Shown: piece by piece, positions 1 through 8,837 of the stretch
How positions within the stretch are numbered: position 1 is the first letter of the stretch
How the letters are laid out: the number at the start of each line of letters is the position of its first letter
NCBI GenBank assembly: GCA_004151065.3
Contig: NWUY0300009878.1
Span: forward strand, 22,199 to 37,416
Direction of reading: 5' to 3'
Length of the DNA stretch: 15,218 bases
Source of the DNA: Larix sibirica
Taxonomy: Eukaryota > Streptophyta > Pinopsida > Pinales > Pinaceae
Translations under genes and position numbers: made by a program
The notes under the pieces: generated by a model
The model's database searches: none
Seen by the model: only the letters and a program-made list of their open reading frames with translations
What the model was told of the DNA's origin: nothing

Positions 1-120
1 GGAAAAACATAAAAAAAATATTCTCAGGGGCATGAAGGGGGGGGAATGTTTCGCCAAGAGTCCCCAAGTCCCTGGGATGTAGGAAAAGCGGGAACACGTC
101 ACTGACCCTGCGAGACACGT
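1..120. other. G/C-rich edge fragment of unknown repeat
   Basis: This stretch is richer in G and C than the sequence after it and holds a run of eight G at about 39-46 and several CCC/GGG blocks, such as GTCCCCAAGTCCCTGGGATG. It stops abruptly where the minisatellite begins near 121. The style resembles the end of a transposable element cut by the window edge. I recognise no family and see no long open frame. Confidence 0.25.
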
Positions 121-1860
121 CCCCATGGAACACTAATAATAATCCTTATAACCCTTAGAGTCCTCATATTGATAACCCAATGGTTACCTTGTTAACGACC
201 CTTGTAACCGTTATAGTCCTCGTGTTACTAACCCCCATGGTATTAATGTTAAGAAACCATGAGAATAATCGTATAGCCCTTATGGCACAATGCTAATAAC
301 CCCTATAGCCAAGCTAGAGAGACAATGGTGCCAAAACATGATCTTCCAATACTTCATCAACTAATAGATGGAATTATGTTTTCTCTTTATGCACTTATCT
401 CCCTAGCTATTACCAAAATAATTACATTACGTTAAAGGCCCTTATGGTACATGCACCAATAACCCTTATGGTCCCTATGATAATTAATAACCCCATAAAC
501 CTTATGGGTTCTCATGTTAATAACCCTTATAAACCTTGTTAGTGACACATATAACACCTACAATCCTTGTGAATCTGTGATAATAATAATAATCGTTATA
601 ACCATGATGATCCTCGTGCTAATAACCCCTATCTCAGTAATGTCAATAACCCTTATGGTCATGCCAATAACCCCTATGATTCCATGTTAATCACATGTTT
701 AACCCATATAACCCTTTTGCTTACTTTGTTAATAACAAGGTCCCCTTGAAGTCCAATGGTCCTTGCGATAATAAACCTTATAACCCCCATCATCCTTGTG
801 ATAATAACCCTTATAACCCCCATGGGTCCTACGCTAACACTTAACATCCATATGGTTACATGCTAATAAACCCAACAACCAAATGGTCCCCACATTAATA
901 TCCTTTATGACCCAAATGGTCCTAGAGAACCCTTAAGGTCCTTGTCCTAATAACTCTCCTAGTCCCACTAGCCTAGTGCAATTGGCCCCTATAACCAACA
1001 TAGATCCATCTTAAACCCAAATCTATTTCTCGCAGTGTAATGTAATGTATTAAATTATTACATCTCAAGAAATTTGAGAATTCGATCCCTCTAGGTGCTT
1101 AATAGATTTCAATTTTCGGTTTAAAATGGAGCTACATTGGCTTTAATCGTTTTTCATCCCTCTAGGTCTAAAATTTACAATTGAGTCAACATATACCCCA
1201 TAATAGCTTTTTTTGTCACATATGTACATACATGGTATCTCCCCCATACCAAGCTGTAATACCCCTCACTACTCTCAATGCAACCGTTATGGTCTTTAGG
1301 TTAATAACCTTTGTAACCTGTCACACCCATTATTACAACCCATATTGTGTGATCATTAACTTTTTGATTCACTATGTCTTCAACCCTATTGTCAACGTTT
1401 TGGATAATCCTTATGGTCCCTATGTTTCATAATCCCTATGGTCCCCCAATTAATATCCCCTACAATCCCATTTCTAAGGACCCTCATAACACCCAAGCTC
1501 CTTGTGATAATAATAATCATTAAAACACTTTTGTTCCTTGTGCTAATAACCCCTATCTCACTTGTGTTAATAATCCCTATAGTCATTATACTACCCTTAT
1601 TATTCATATATCAATAGCCCCTTTAAAGCCTATAGCTCTTACTCTCCCAATGTTAATAATATGAATGGTCCCGTTGTCAATAACCCCAATGGTCCTTGTG
1701 ATAATAACCCTTATAACCCCTATTCTCCCTGTGATAATAGCCCTTGTAACCATAATTGTCCTTGTGCTATAACTTAACCCCTATTGTCCTTATGTTAACA
1801 TTTGTATGGTAAACCCAAAAACCAAATGGTCCCCATGTTAATATCCCTTATAACACAAAT
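121..1860. repeat. Degenerate 33-bp minisatellite (AATAACCCCTATGGTCC family)
   Basis: The motif AATAACCC(C/T)TATGGTCC recurs dozens of times in one orientation. In the best-kept parts the period is 33 bp: CCTTGTGATAATAAC followed by CCTTATAACCCCTATGGT. Consecutive units of 33-34 bp can be counted from about 760 to 830, and two exact 33-bp steps from about 1693 to 1758. Shorter units of 24-31 bp are mixed in, as expected of an old array with internal deletions. The array is broken at about 300-425 and about 1010-1200. The second gap carries its own short duplication (ATCCCTCTAGGT near 1085 and 1158). Short frames here, such as 1181-1432, are products of the repeat and not genes. Confidence 0.85.
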
Positions 1861-1865
1861 AGTCA

Positions 1866-2384
1866 ACTTACACAAACTAAAAACACACACCAAAAGATTT
1901 TTAAAAAAAAATTATAAAATCACTAACAAAAAGGGAAAACAAAACTACGCAAAAAGGTAATAACAAAATCGAAGATAGCACTATAACACAAGAAAACCCA
2001 ACATTTCAACGCCAAAAATACATTTCAAAAAGTCCATAAGTGTTGTAAGAAAATTTTAAGATTTAGAAACATTCCCCAAATGTCAAACCAAGTTTTCAAA
2101 ACATTTCAACGTAAACAACTCAAGTTACACAAACTAAAAACACACACCAAAAGATTTAAAAAAAAAAAATTATAAAATCTCTAACAAAAAGGGCAAACAA
2201 AACTAAGCAAAAAGGTAATAACAAAATCCAAGATAGCACTATAACACAAGAAAACCCAACATTTCAAGGCCAAAAATACATTTCAAAACGTCCATAAGTG
2301 TTGTAAGAAAATTTCAAGATTTAGAAACATTCCCCAAATGTCAAACCAAGTTTTCAAAACATTTCAACGTAAACAACTCAAGTT
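1866..2384. repeat. 258-bp tandem duplication (two copies)
   Basis: Copy one is about 1866-2123 and copy two about 2124-2384. Both contain ACACAAACTAAAAACACACA, an A-run, then GATAGCACTATAACACAAG, and both end in GTAAACAACTCAAGTT. The offset is 257-258 bp; the one-base difference lies in the A-run. Only scattered substitutions separate the copies, so the duplication is young compared with the minisatellite beside it. The last 70 bp of each copy is also the start of the dispersed repeat at 2315-3127. Confidence 0.9.
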
Positions 2385-3127
2385 TCAACCCAAACAAAGC
2401 ATATACCAAAGCCCACAAAAGTGCTTCAAAGTATATGCATGGGTCCCACATCAATTACACAAATGCTTGCGACAAGAAAATGACATATCAGATCTAAAAT
2501 CATTCTAGTAGTTTTATTCAATGCAAGATTGTGTTAATTATATATATATATATTAAATACCATGTTTCTACATTTCCAAAAATTGTAGGGGGGCACAATT
2601 CCACATCTTGTTTTGGAAACTCGTACTCATTTCCACATTTCATGCAACTTGGTAGAATAGATCAAATAAACTACACGAAATGAATAGCATAAACTAAATT
2701 AACTAGGAAAAGAAACAACACAAGATACAACAATGACAATACCAAATAAAACTAAAATAACAAGAAAAAAGATGCAAATTAAGCCATATTTAAAACCTGG
2801 GCATAACAATAAAAACAAAACTAAAATAAAATAAAATAAACAATAATGAGAACCAAAACAAGACTAAAGCTACGAACAAGACACAAAAGGGTAGTGACCA
2901 CAAAGCTAACAATAATGATGAGAAAAAAAGAGAGAAGGAACCCAATGAAAACCAATCAAACCACAAAGCAAAGCCTAGACTAAGAAGTTAAGAATAGCAA
3001 ACTCGTCAAGCAATGGCCAAATTTTTATTCAATTGCACAACATGTAAAGCCATGTCTAACTAGTCCAAGGGCCATCCCTATTGAGGTAGTTTGTATACTT
3101 CTAAACATCCACAAATTCTTGCAAATG
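2315..3127. repeat. Dispersed repeat, copy 1
   Basis: This segment matches 6063-7080 in the same orientation. Shared landmarks in order are CAAGATTT(A/G)GAAACATTCC, CAACTCAAGTTTCAACCC, ATGTTTCTACATTTCCAAAA, CATCTTGTTTTGGAAAC, TTTCATGCAACTTGGT, CAATGAGAACCAA and CTTCTTGCA near the end. It is A-rich on this strand and has no coding capacity. A short (TA)n run lies at about 2538-2553. I cannot name the family; a non-autonomous transposon or an LTR fragment are both possible. Confidence 0.85.
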
Positions 3128-3136
3128 AAGAAACAT

Positions 3137-3230
3137 ACTTCCAAATTCCAATCAAGAATGTAAGATAAAAAATATGCATCACTTAAATACTTCCAATCAC
3201 AAATGTAAGATTAAAAATTATTCATCTTCC
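3137..3230. repeat. 52-bp degenerate tandem duplication
   Basis: ACTTCCAAATTCCAATCAAG, followed by AATGTAAGATAAAAAATATG, at 3137 is repeated in diverged form from 3189 (ACTTCCAATCACAAATGTAAG). The offset is 52 bp. Confidence 0.6.
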
Positions 3231-3953
3231 TGGCAATAATATTAAAGTTACAAGCACTAATCCAAAACCTTGCAAAAGTATAAAGTTTTAAGAAAAAAAC
3301 TATCAAGAAACTTGTGCTTGCTTTGATGACAACATGTATGAAGAGTAATTATAGAGAAGGAAGTCAACCCATAAAATAAACCCTTGGCTGAGAAAGAAGC
3401 TACATAAAAGCATAAAAACTTAGAGCTTTAAGCTTTGAATCTATGTACTCACTAAAAAACCATAAAAGCATAAAAGAGAAAACTTTCCCTAGGGCATATT
3501 TGTAAATTTATCCATGATACTTTTGTTGTTGACAATGCAATTTGACCGACGGATTCATTTTTCAGGATTTTCGTCGTGTAGATATGATGGATGCCTATCC
3601 TCACTTCGATGATATGTATGAAGTGTAAGTATGCACCCTGGCGAGGTTCTTCCTTTGTCTTCTCCTCCTTATAAATGCATATGAAATACCTCTCACTATA
3701 GATCATTACCTAATTTGAACGAAAACTATATCAATACATATATTAAAAACTTTGACATATTTAAAACAATAATCAACATCACTTATGTACCTACCCCATT
3801 GACCTCAATAAAGTGTCGCATTGGTCATATGTGTTCAAGACTCAAGTAGAGGTCAAAGCCAAACATCATCAAAGAAGAAACATACTTGCAAGAAGAAATA
3901 GAATCCGCCTACCTAACATGTTTATTTATTGGGAGGGAATTTGGGTTTTAAAG
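3231..3953. other. A/T-rich spacer, nothing recognised
   Basis: This stretch is A-rich with frequent stops in all frames. The phrase CATAAAAGCATAAAA recurs near 3404 and 3461. An 84-codon minus-strand frame at 3452-3706 has no recognisable motif and I do not accept it as a gene. Confidence 0.5.
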
Positions 3954-4128
3954 ATGAGCAGTTAGCAAACCACTCGTCGTCGAGCTAGGGACACCCATTG
4001 TACCAAACCCCCGTAGAGTCCTCTAAGCGGATTAGTGCACCACAATGAGCAGTTAGTGAATCGCTCACCATCAAGCATAGTACACCCACTTTACCAAACC
4101 TCGTGGCAGCATCTAGGTAGAAATGGGA
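3954..4128. repeat. 91-bp diverged tandem duplication
   Basis: ATGAGCAGTTAG followed by a CACTCGTCGTCGAGC block and CCATTGTACCAAACC at 3954 is repeated from 4045 as ATGAGCAGTTAG, CGCTCACCATCAAGC and CACTTTACCAAACC. The segment is richer in G and C than its surroundings. No function is evident. Confidence 0.7.
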
Positions 4129-4322
4129 ACATATTGATTAACACACCTCTCAAAATTTATTGCATTAAATTACTATTCACGGCCTTCAATTCAATATTTA
4201 TCTTTGAAAAGGACAACATTGATTGACAAAATCACGATTGTACATTTGTCCCACCTATCCTTAAATCTAGAAAGAGGACTCTTCCTAGATTCAAGGATAT
4301 AAACAACAATCGACGTAACTAA

Positions 4323-4338
4323 CAACAACCACATTGAT
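4323..4338 (+). repeat. Left target-site duplication of 1.5-kb retroposon
   Basis: CAACAACCACATTGAT here pairs with CAGCAACTACATTAAT at 5869-5884. Thirteen of 16 positions agree and the three differences are all transitions, as expected for an old duplication in methylated DNA. Confidence 0.55.
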
Positions 4339-4805
4339 TCCCCACGGCAGGTGGACATTTGGACGGTTGGGAGGGAGGATGAGAGGCACGTGGCAGGATG
4401 CCCAGTCCCCCGTGCTCCCACCTCATCGCCCCCCATCAAACCACCTATTTCATTATCATTCTCCCTTGAGGAGAATAGCACCCTGCAAGCTAGTACGAGC
4501 TCACATCAGTAGACGACGAATGGCTCATCTGCGACGGAGGCTTCGCACAGAAGCATGCACAGGGATAATTATGAAGATGTGTGAGGTTTTTATAGTTATG
4601 TCAGACGATTTATGGGGGCAAAGCTGGCAGCTCTCCAGCACGCATGTTAATTATTTGATTCAGCTGGGTGTCGAAGAGCATTTCAGCAAGCAGTTGGGCA
4701 CTAATTCGAACCCTACCCTCATTCTGTTCGTCTCTCTGGAATTCTCTGTCAGACTGGGTCTAGGTGGTCTAGGTGGTCAGTGAGATCCTGAACTCACTGG
4801 AAGCT

Positions 4806-5066
4806 ATGCCATCGACTCTACCTTGGCTTCTATCAACCCGGGAAAGTCGTCGCATTACACTATCCCTGTTCTTTCTAGTTGTCTTTTGGGAGGCTTTGGG
4901 TCTGTTTTTCGCCACCCTCTCGGGAGCTACATTATTCGCCACCTCTCTTTTGCTGAAAGAGCTTCTGTTAACCGTGCTTCCTCTGTCGTGGGGCAATCTT
5001 TCCTGGGTGCCATTGCCCGTGACCCTTGCCACTCCCTCAGGTCGTCCCTGTTTGTTTCGTTTGTAA
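4806..5066 (+). CDS. Possible upstream frame, leucine-rich hydrophobic peptide
   Basis: From the ATG at 4806 a frame of 86 residues runs to a stop at 5064-5066, ending 27 bp before the ATG of the 158-codon frame and in a different frame. Residues about 20-65 are very hydrophobic, with blocks such as LSLFFLVVFW and LLLKELLLTVLPLSW, so one or two membrane segments would be predicted. The region is G/C-rich and open in several frames at once, including a minus-strand frame over the same bases, so it may be a chance frame in a leader. If the element is transcribed it would act as an upstream ORF. No family recognised. Confidence 0.2.
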   Translation: MPSTLPWLLSTRESRRITLSLFFLVVFWEALGLFFATLSGATLFATSLLLKELLLTVLPLSWGNLSWVPLPVTLATPSGRPCLFRL

Positions 5067-5092
5067 CCTGGGCTCCTCCTGCTGGTGGCAGC

Positions 5093-5569
5093 ATGCCTCC
5101 CCGCAAGAACCCTCATCGTGCCTCTACTCTACCTGAATTTTGTCTGTCTGAACCTATGGGACCTCCCATTCGCTTTCATACGCAATTAATTGACAAATGC
5201 AAGCGTTTTAAGAAGGAAATCCCTGAGTCTGTCCAAGAAAAAATCCAGCAGGCTGAGGAGGAAACTAATATTGATAGAAATTGCATGGGGGCAGAGGAAA
5301 TCAAAATGAAGTTTAAGGATCTCGTCCTTAATCCCGGTTCTTCCCGTGGCCGTCTCACCCTCTATCAGAAGTCCATGGATACGCACTGGTCGCAGAAGAT
5401 GGTTCTCGGCAGAACCTTGGTGGAGAAGGATGAGCAGCACGGTGAAATCTTGCTTCTGCAAGATGAAATGATGTTGCTCCTGCAGCATATCCTGAGCAAT
5501 CAGGTGGAAATTGCCAAACGTTTGGGAATGAAGCTCAAGCCCGGTTCCACCAATGGGACTCATGAGTAA
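5093..5569 (+). CDS. Unknown 158-residue charged protein inside retroposon
   Basis: The ATG at 5093 has A at -3 and opens 158 codons ending in TAA at 5567-5569. The same frame stays open back to a stop at 4781-4783 but holds no earlier ATG, so 5093 is the best start. The N-terminus is basic and proline-rich (MPPRKNPHR). Residues about 28-60 are highly charged (lysine and glutamate rich, helical). Residues about 105-150, from TLVEKDEQ through EILLLQDEMMLLLQHIL, look like an amphipathic helix or short coiled coil. No membrane segment, zinc-binding cysteines or catalytic motif is visible. I recognise no family. A LINE ORF1-like accessory protein is possible because of the coiled-coil-like tail and the retroposon setting, but a retroposed host gene is equally possible. 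The frame is intact, which is notable in so decayed a neighbourhood. Confidence 0.5.
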   Translation: MPPRKNPHRASTLPEFCLSEPMGPPIRFHTQLIDKCKRFKKEIPESVQEKIQQAEEETNIDRNCMGAEEIKMKFKDLVLNPGSSRGRLTLYQKSMDTHWSQKMVLGRTLVEKDEQHGEILLLQDEMMLLLQHILSNQVEIAKRLGMKLKPGSTNGTHE

Positions 5570-5868
5570 TTTGTTGGTTTTGTTGTTCCTATTTTTTTGC
5601 TACTTTCCAAAGTAGGCCTTTTCTAGTTAATGTTGTATACTTTTGTTTATGCTACTGTCTATAGCGTTTTTCTTACTTATCATGGAAAACTATGTTTTAA
5701 GACTGGTTATTAATTCTCAAACACTTTGGTATCGACTCGTTTCCTTTCGGGGGAGACTGCCATCTTGACCTGCAAGCCTGTTTTCTCTCTGTTGGGAGGG
5801 GTTGGTTCTATCTGTAAATTTCTTTTTGAGGCAATAGAAGGATCGTTTATCTTACAATAATAAAAAAA
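5570..5868 (+). other. 3' untranslated-like region and A-rich tail
   Basis: After the stop the sequence turns T-rich and G/T-rich, with blocks such as TTTCCTTTCGGGGGAGAC and TTCTCTCTGTTGGGAGG. It then reaches CAATAGAAG and the tail AATAATAAAAAAA. No canonical AATAAA hexamer sits 15-30 bp before the tail; CAATAGA at 5832-5838 is the nearest weak form, though AATAAT/ATAAAA lies in the tail itself. Confidence 0.45.
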
Positions 5869-5884
5869 CAGCAACTACATTAAT
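5869..5884 (+). repeat. Right target-site duplication of 1.5-kb retroposon
   Basis: CAGCAACTACATTAAT directly follows the A-rich tail and matches 4323-4338 at 13 of 16 positions. Confidence 0.55.
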
Positions 5885-6004
5885 ATTATTAATGTGTCCA
5901 AATACATTGATAGGCCTATATTTAGCACATTCTATAGAGAAAAAAATTATTAATTTGCTAATTTTACACTTATCGACATATTTAGACACAAAAGACATTA
6001 AAGT

Positions 6005-6062
6005 GGTTGTTAACCCATATGGTCCCTATCACACCCATTATTATAACCCATATAGTACCTAT
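6005..6062. repeat. Minisatellite fragment before second dispersed repeat
   Basis: GTTAACCCATATGGTCCCTA, then CACACCCATTATTATAACCC and ATATAGTACC, are units of the same family as 121-1860. CACACCCATTATTA(C/T)AACCC also occurs at about 1322-1341. The fragment sits directly before the second copy of the dispersed repeat. Confidence 0.7.
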
Positions 6063-7080
6063 CAAGATTTGGAAACATTCCCCACGTCAAACCAAGTTTT
6101 CAAAATGTTTCAATGTAAACAACTCAAGTTTCAACCCAAACAAAGCATATATCAAGCCCACAAAAGTGATTCAAATATGCATGGGTGCAACAACAATCAC
6201 ACAAATGCCTAATGACAGAAATACGACAAATCAAATCTAAATCATTCAAGTCATTTTATTCAAAACAAGATAATGTGCTATTATTTAAAAACATTTATAT
6301 TTTTTTCAATGCCATGTTTCTACATTTCCAAAAATTGGGAGTCGCAATTCCACGACATCTTGTTTTGGAAACTCAATCATTTCCTCGTTTCATGCAACTT
6401 GGTAAAATAGATAAAACAAACTAAATTAACTAGAAAAATTAACACAAGAAACAACAATATCAATACCAACCAAAACAAGATAAAACAAATGCCTAATGAC
6501 ATAAATACGACAAATCAAATCTAAATGATTCAAGTCATTTTATTCAAAACAAGATAATGTGCAAAAATTAAAAAAAAAAAAAAAAAAAAAATTAAATGCC
6601 ATGTTTCTATATTTCCAAAAATTGGGGGTCGCAATTCCACGACATCTTGTTTTGGAAACCCATAATCATTTCCTCGTTTCATGCAACTTGGTCAAATAGA
6701 TGAAACAAACTAAATTAACTAGAAAAAGTAACACAGGAAACAACAATATCAATATCAACCAAAACAAGAATAAACAAACCAAAACTAAAATGACAAGAAA
6801 AAATATGTAACTTACACCAAATTAAAAACTCGAACATAACAAAACAAACTAAACTAAAAAGGGAAACAATGAGAACCAAGAGACTACTAACTCTATGAAC
6901 AAGCAACATAAACTTGAAAGGTGGTAAGCACAAAGCTTACAACAATGAAGAAAGAAAAAGGAAAGAAAAACAACAAAAATCAATCAAACCAATGAAAGTC
7001 AAATAGTTGTTAAGGAATGGGAAATTTATCATTCGTTTTCACAACATGTATGCTTCTGAACCTCCACAACTTCTTGCATG
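6063..7080. repeat. Dispersed repeat, copy 2, with internal 284-bp duplication
   Basis: This matches 2315-3127 in order and orientation. It is longer because a 284-bp piece was duplicated in tandem: 6201-6484 and 6485-6776. Each duplicate runs from ACAAATGCCTAATGACA through AAGTCATTTTATTCAAAAC, ATGCCATGTTTCTA and TTGGAAAC to AACCAAAACAAG. Copy 1 of the dispersed repeat lacks this duplication, so it arose after the copies separated. The second duplicate also carries a 22-base A run at 6570-6591. The 72-codon minus-strand frame at 6715-6933 is a by-product of this A-rich strand. Confidence 0.85.
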
Positions 7081-7251
7081 TGTTTTTAGAGAAATGATTA
7101 ACCCTTGCATGGGACTTGCTGTCCTCAATGTAAATACAATATTTTATCATATTAAAATGCTCCACCAAAATTGACGAATGAAAGCCAAGATGAGGAATAT
7201 TAGCAATTTCTTACTAAACCCTAACAAAACATTGATCTTCCAATTTCATCA

Positions 7252-7405
7252 ATAAAAGACTTCTACCAAAGAAGTACATGGGATTTTAAAGATGCCTTTT
7301 TGCATGGAAGGATCAAGTGGATCTTTAATCAACATAAGGAGAGTCCCACTAGTTTTAACATAGTGAATATTGCCTTGCTTTACTTCTTCCTCAAAATAAT
7401 ATATA
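7252..7405 (-). pseudogene. Relic of Ty1/Copia RNase H C-terminus
   Basis: On the minus strand 7405-7252 is open for 51 codons and reads YYFEEEVKQGNIHYVKTS and then, further on, IKDPLDPSMQKGIFKI. Copia polyproteins end with an RNase H domain whose last conserved part has a charged helix ending in a glycine, a valine-threonine step, a short motif before a leucine-proline or leucine-aspartate turn, and then a phenylalanine. The spacing and several of these residues fit here. The usual metal-dependent core is absent and a TGA lies just upstream, so this is a dead fragment. It is about 50 residues from a polyprotein normally well over 1,000. Identification is by eye; confidence is moderate. Confidence 0.55.
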
Positions 7406-7559
7406 TCTCAACAATCGACCCATGATGGAGGATAACTTTATGATATACACATCATTACTATGGTCTTGCCTCCTACGTTGATCCCTTGCTTTCTGGAATT
7501 ACTTCTTAATCTACCATTCTTACCCTATCTTTGAAAACTTTCATCATGTGCTACTTCCC

Positions 7560-7709
7560 CTAATCTAGTTCAACATCAAAGATTAGAAGGGTGTAAGTAG
7601 AAAGTGTGTTAGGAACATCAATCTTTTGCAACAAGTGAGGATGGGAATCAACATGGAGATATTGTTCCATATTTGTATTCAGCCTATAAATCCAATGAGC
7701 CAAGGAACC
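7560..7709 (-). pseudogene. Possible upstream part of same Copia relic
   Basis: Minus strand 7709-7560 has 49 open codons followed by TAG, including GSLAHWIYRLNTNMEQYL and LLQKIDVPNTLSTYT. The LQK followed by a leucine-serine-threonine step recalls the part of Copia RNase H that lies about 70 residues before the C-terminal block. The gap here, about 230 bp, is close to that. The two pieces are in different frames, so at least one frameshift would separate them. The match is weak. Confidence 0.25.
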
Positions 7710-7840
7710 ATCTAAATTCTTTGTCATCAAGACATATCATTAAGCGAGATTGAATTATTTTCTTCTAACTACATGGTAAACTAAATGTGTTGAAATTAGC
7801 CATTAAGATGCTCTAAAAAGATTTCAATGCCACCTATACA

Positions 7841-8075
7841 ACCCCTAAGGTTCTCATTCAAATAACCATTATAACTTTTATGGGGACGCCTTGATGATCT
7901 CCTTCCTAATATATCCTATAACTCATATGGTCCATGTCTTAATAACCCCTAAGGGTTCCCATTCAAATAACCATTATAACTCTTATGGAGACACCTTTAT
8001 GATCTTTCTAATATATCATATAACTCATATGGTCCATGTCTTCATAACCCCTATGGTCATCAACCAATACCCATA
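7841..8075. repeat. Minisatellite family in 104-bp higher-order units
   Basis: ACCCCTAAGG(G)TTC, CATTCAAATAACCATTATAA, ATATATC(C/A)TATAAC and TCATATGGTCCATGTCTT occur at 7841-7944 and again at 7945-8046. A third, shortened unit starts at 8047 with ACCCCTATGGTCATC. The motif is that of 121-1860, but three basic units now act as one 102-104-bp unit. The 112-codon frame at 7891-8229 crosses this array and is not a gene. Confidence 0.8.
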
Positions 8076-8180
8076 TGTTCATATCCATTTTCCTTATTTG
8101 GTTGTTGGTTTCTTGTCTAAAATATTTGTGTGTAAAGAGATGTATTTAAAGATAGATGATAGAGAGAGAGATGATAGCAT

Positions 8181-8634
8181 GGGCTCACAACATCGAGCTA
8201 AGCAATTCTCTTCGATGGTGCAATTGTAGAAGATAAATATTACGTAGTTACAACATTTTTAAAGTTGACTCCAAACCAAGGGCTTAAAAGTCATCAATGG
8301 GATGATGATTTAACACTGATGATAATGGGTTGCCAAGCCACCCACCAATGTTCAATTCCCATAAAGACAATGGCATGCCAAACTACTCACCCAAAATACA
8401 CATTGTTGGGCTCATCGAGGTAGGCAATTCTCTTCGATGGTACAATTATGGAAAATAAATATTACAAAAGTCATGACATTTTTAAAAGTTGACTCCAAAT
8501 CAAGGGCTTAAAAGTCATCAATGGGATCTTGATTCAACATTGAAGATAATGACATAATTCTCATAAAGACAATGATTCCAAGCCACCCACCAAGGTTCAA
8601 TTCCCATGAAGAAAATGGCATGTCAAGCCACTCA
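8181..8634. repeat. 222-bp tandem duplication, diverged
   Basis: Copies lie at about 8181-8402 and 8408-8634. Shared pieces in order are GCAATTCTCTTCGATGGT, AAATAAATATTAC, AAGTTGACTCCAAA, AAGGGCTTAAAAGTCATCAA, CAAGCCACCCACCAA and AATGGCATG. The copies differ by substitutions and small indels. The closing part also holds a short self-similarity (CCAAGCCACC...GTTCAATTCCCAT). No coding role; the 92-codon frame at 8572-8850 spans the copy edge. Confidence 0.85.
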
Positions 8635-8837
8635 AGTAGGTTCAATTTCCCCCGAACAAAGGCATTAGTTATTGGGGTTAGATGCAAATCCTATGTGAAT
8701 TTGATGGAATGGTACCGAATGCCGCGATGGCTTAGCCAAACAGAAGTGCTTGTGTTTATTAGCTCACACTTCCAAGATCAGTTTGCCTATGATCATAGAC
8801 CACTTCTACTCCTCAACCTCTTTGAGCCAATTGTAAT

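Larger units (their letters stand above)
4339..5868 (+). mobile_element. A-tailed retroposon or processed retrogene, 1.53 kb
   Basis: The block is sharply richer in G and C than its A/T-rich flanks. It ends in an A-rich tail (AATAATAAAAAAA, 5856-5868) and is bordered by a diverged 16-bp direct repeat. That structure is the hallmark of LINE-type target-primed insertion. It carries one good open frame (5093-5569) and a T/G-rich 3' untranslated-like part, but no endonuclease or reverse transcriptase. It could be an internally deleted LINE, a non-autonomous LINE-dependent element or a retroposed cellular mRNA. Before the open frame lie a G-box/ABRE-like CACGTGGC (4387-4394) and a TATA-like TTTTTATAG (4587-4595). 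If these were active, transcription would start within the element, which a simple mRNA copy would not predict. Confidence 0.6.

Noticed and set aside
121-1860. Interstitial telomere repeat because of many AACCC words
   Set aside because: The period is about 33 bp and the words are embedded in AATAACCCCTATGGTCC. There is no run of plant telomere heptamers.
4334-4783. 149-codon plus-strand frame upstream of the main frame
   Set aside because: It starts without an ATG at the retroposon edge, begins in the flanking duplication, and has no recognisable motif. It is most likely leader sequence open by G/C richness.
4769-5116. 115-codon minus-strand frame
   Set aside because: It is antisense to the plus-strand frames in a G/C-rich block and very rich in arginine, typical of a shadow frame.
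5186-5563. 125-codon minus-strand frame
   Set aside because: Exact antisense shadow of the 158-codon frame.
7279-7320. Plus-strand DFKDAFLHG, resembling a Copia reverse-transcriptase motif
   Set aside because: The codons after it lose all similarity, and the same bases on the minus strand fit a longer RNase H C-terminal block.
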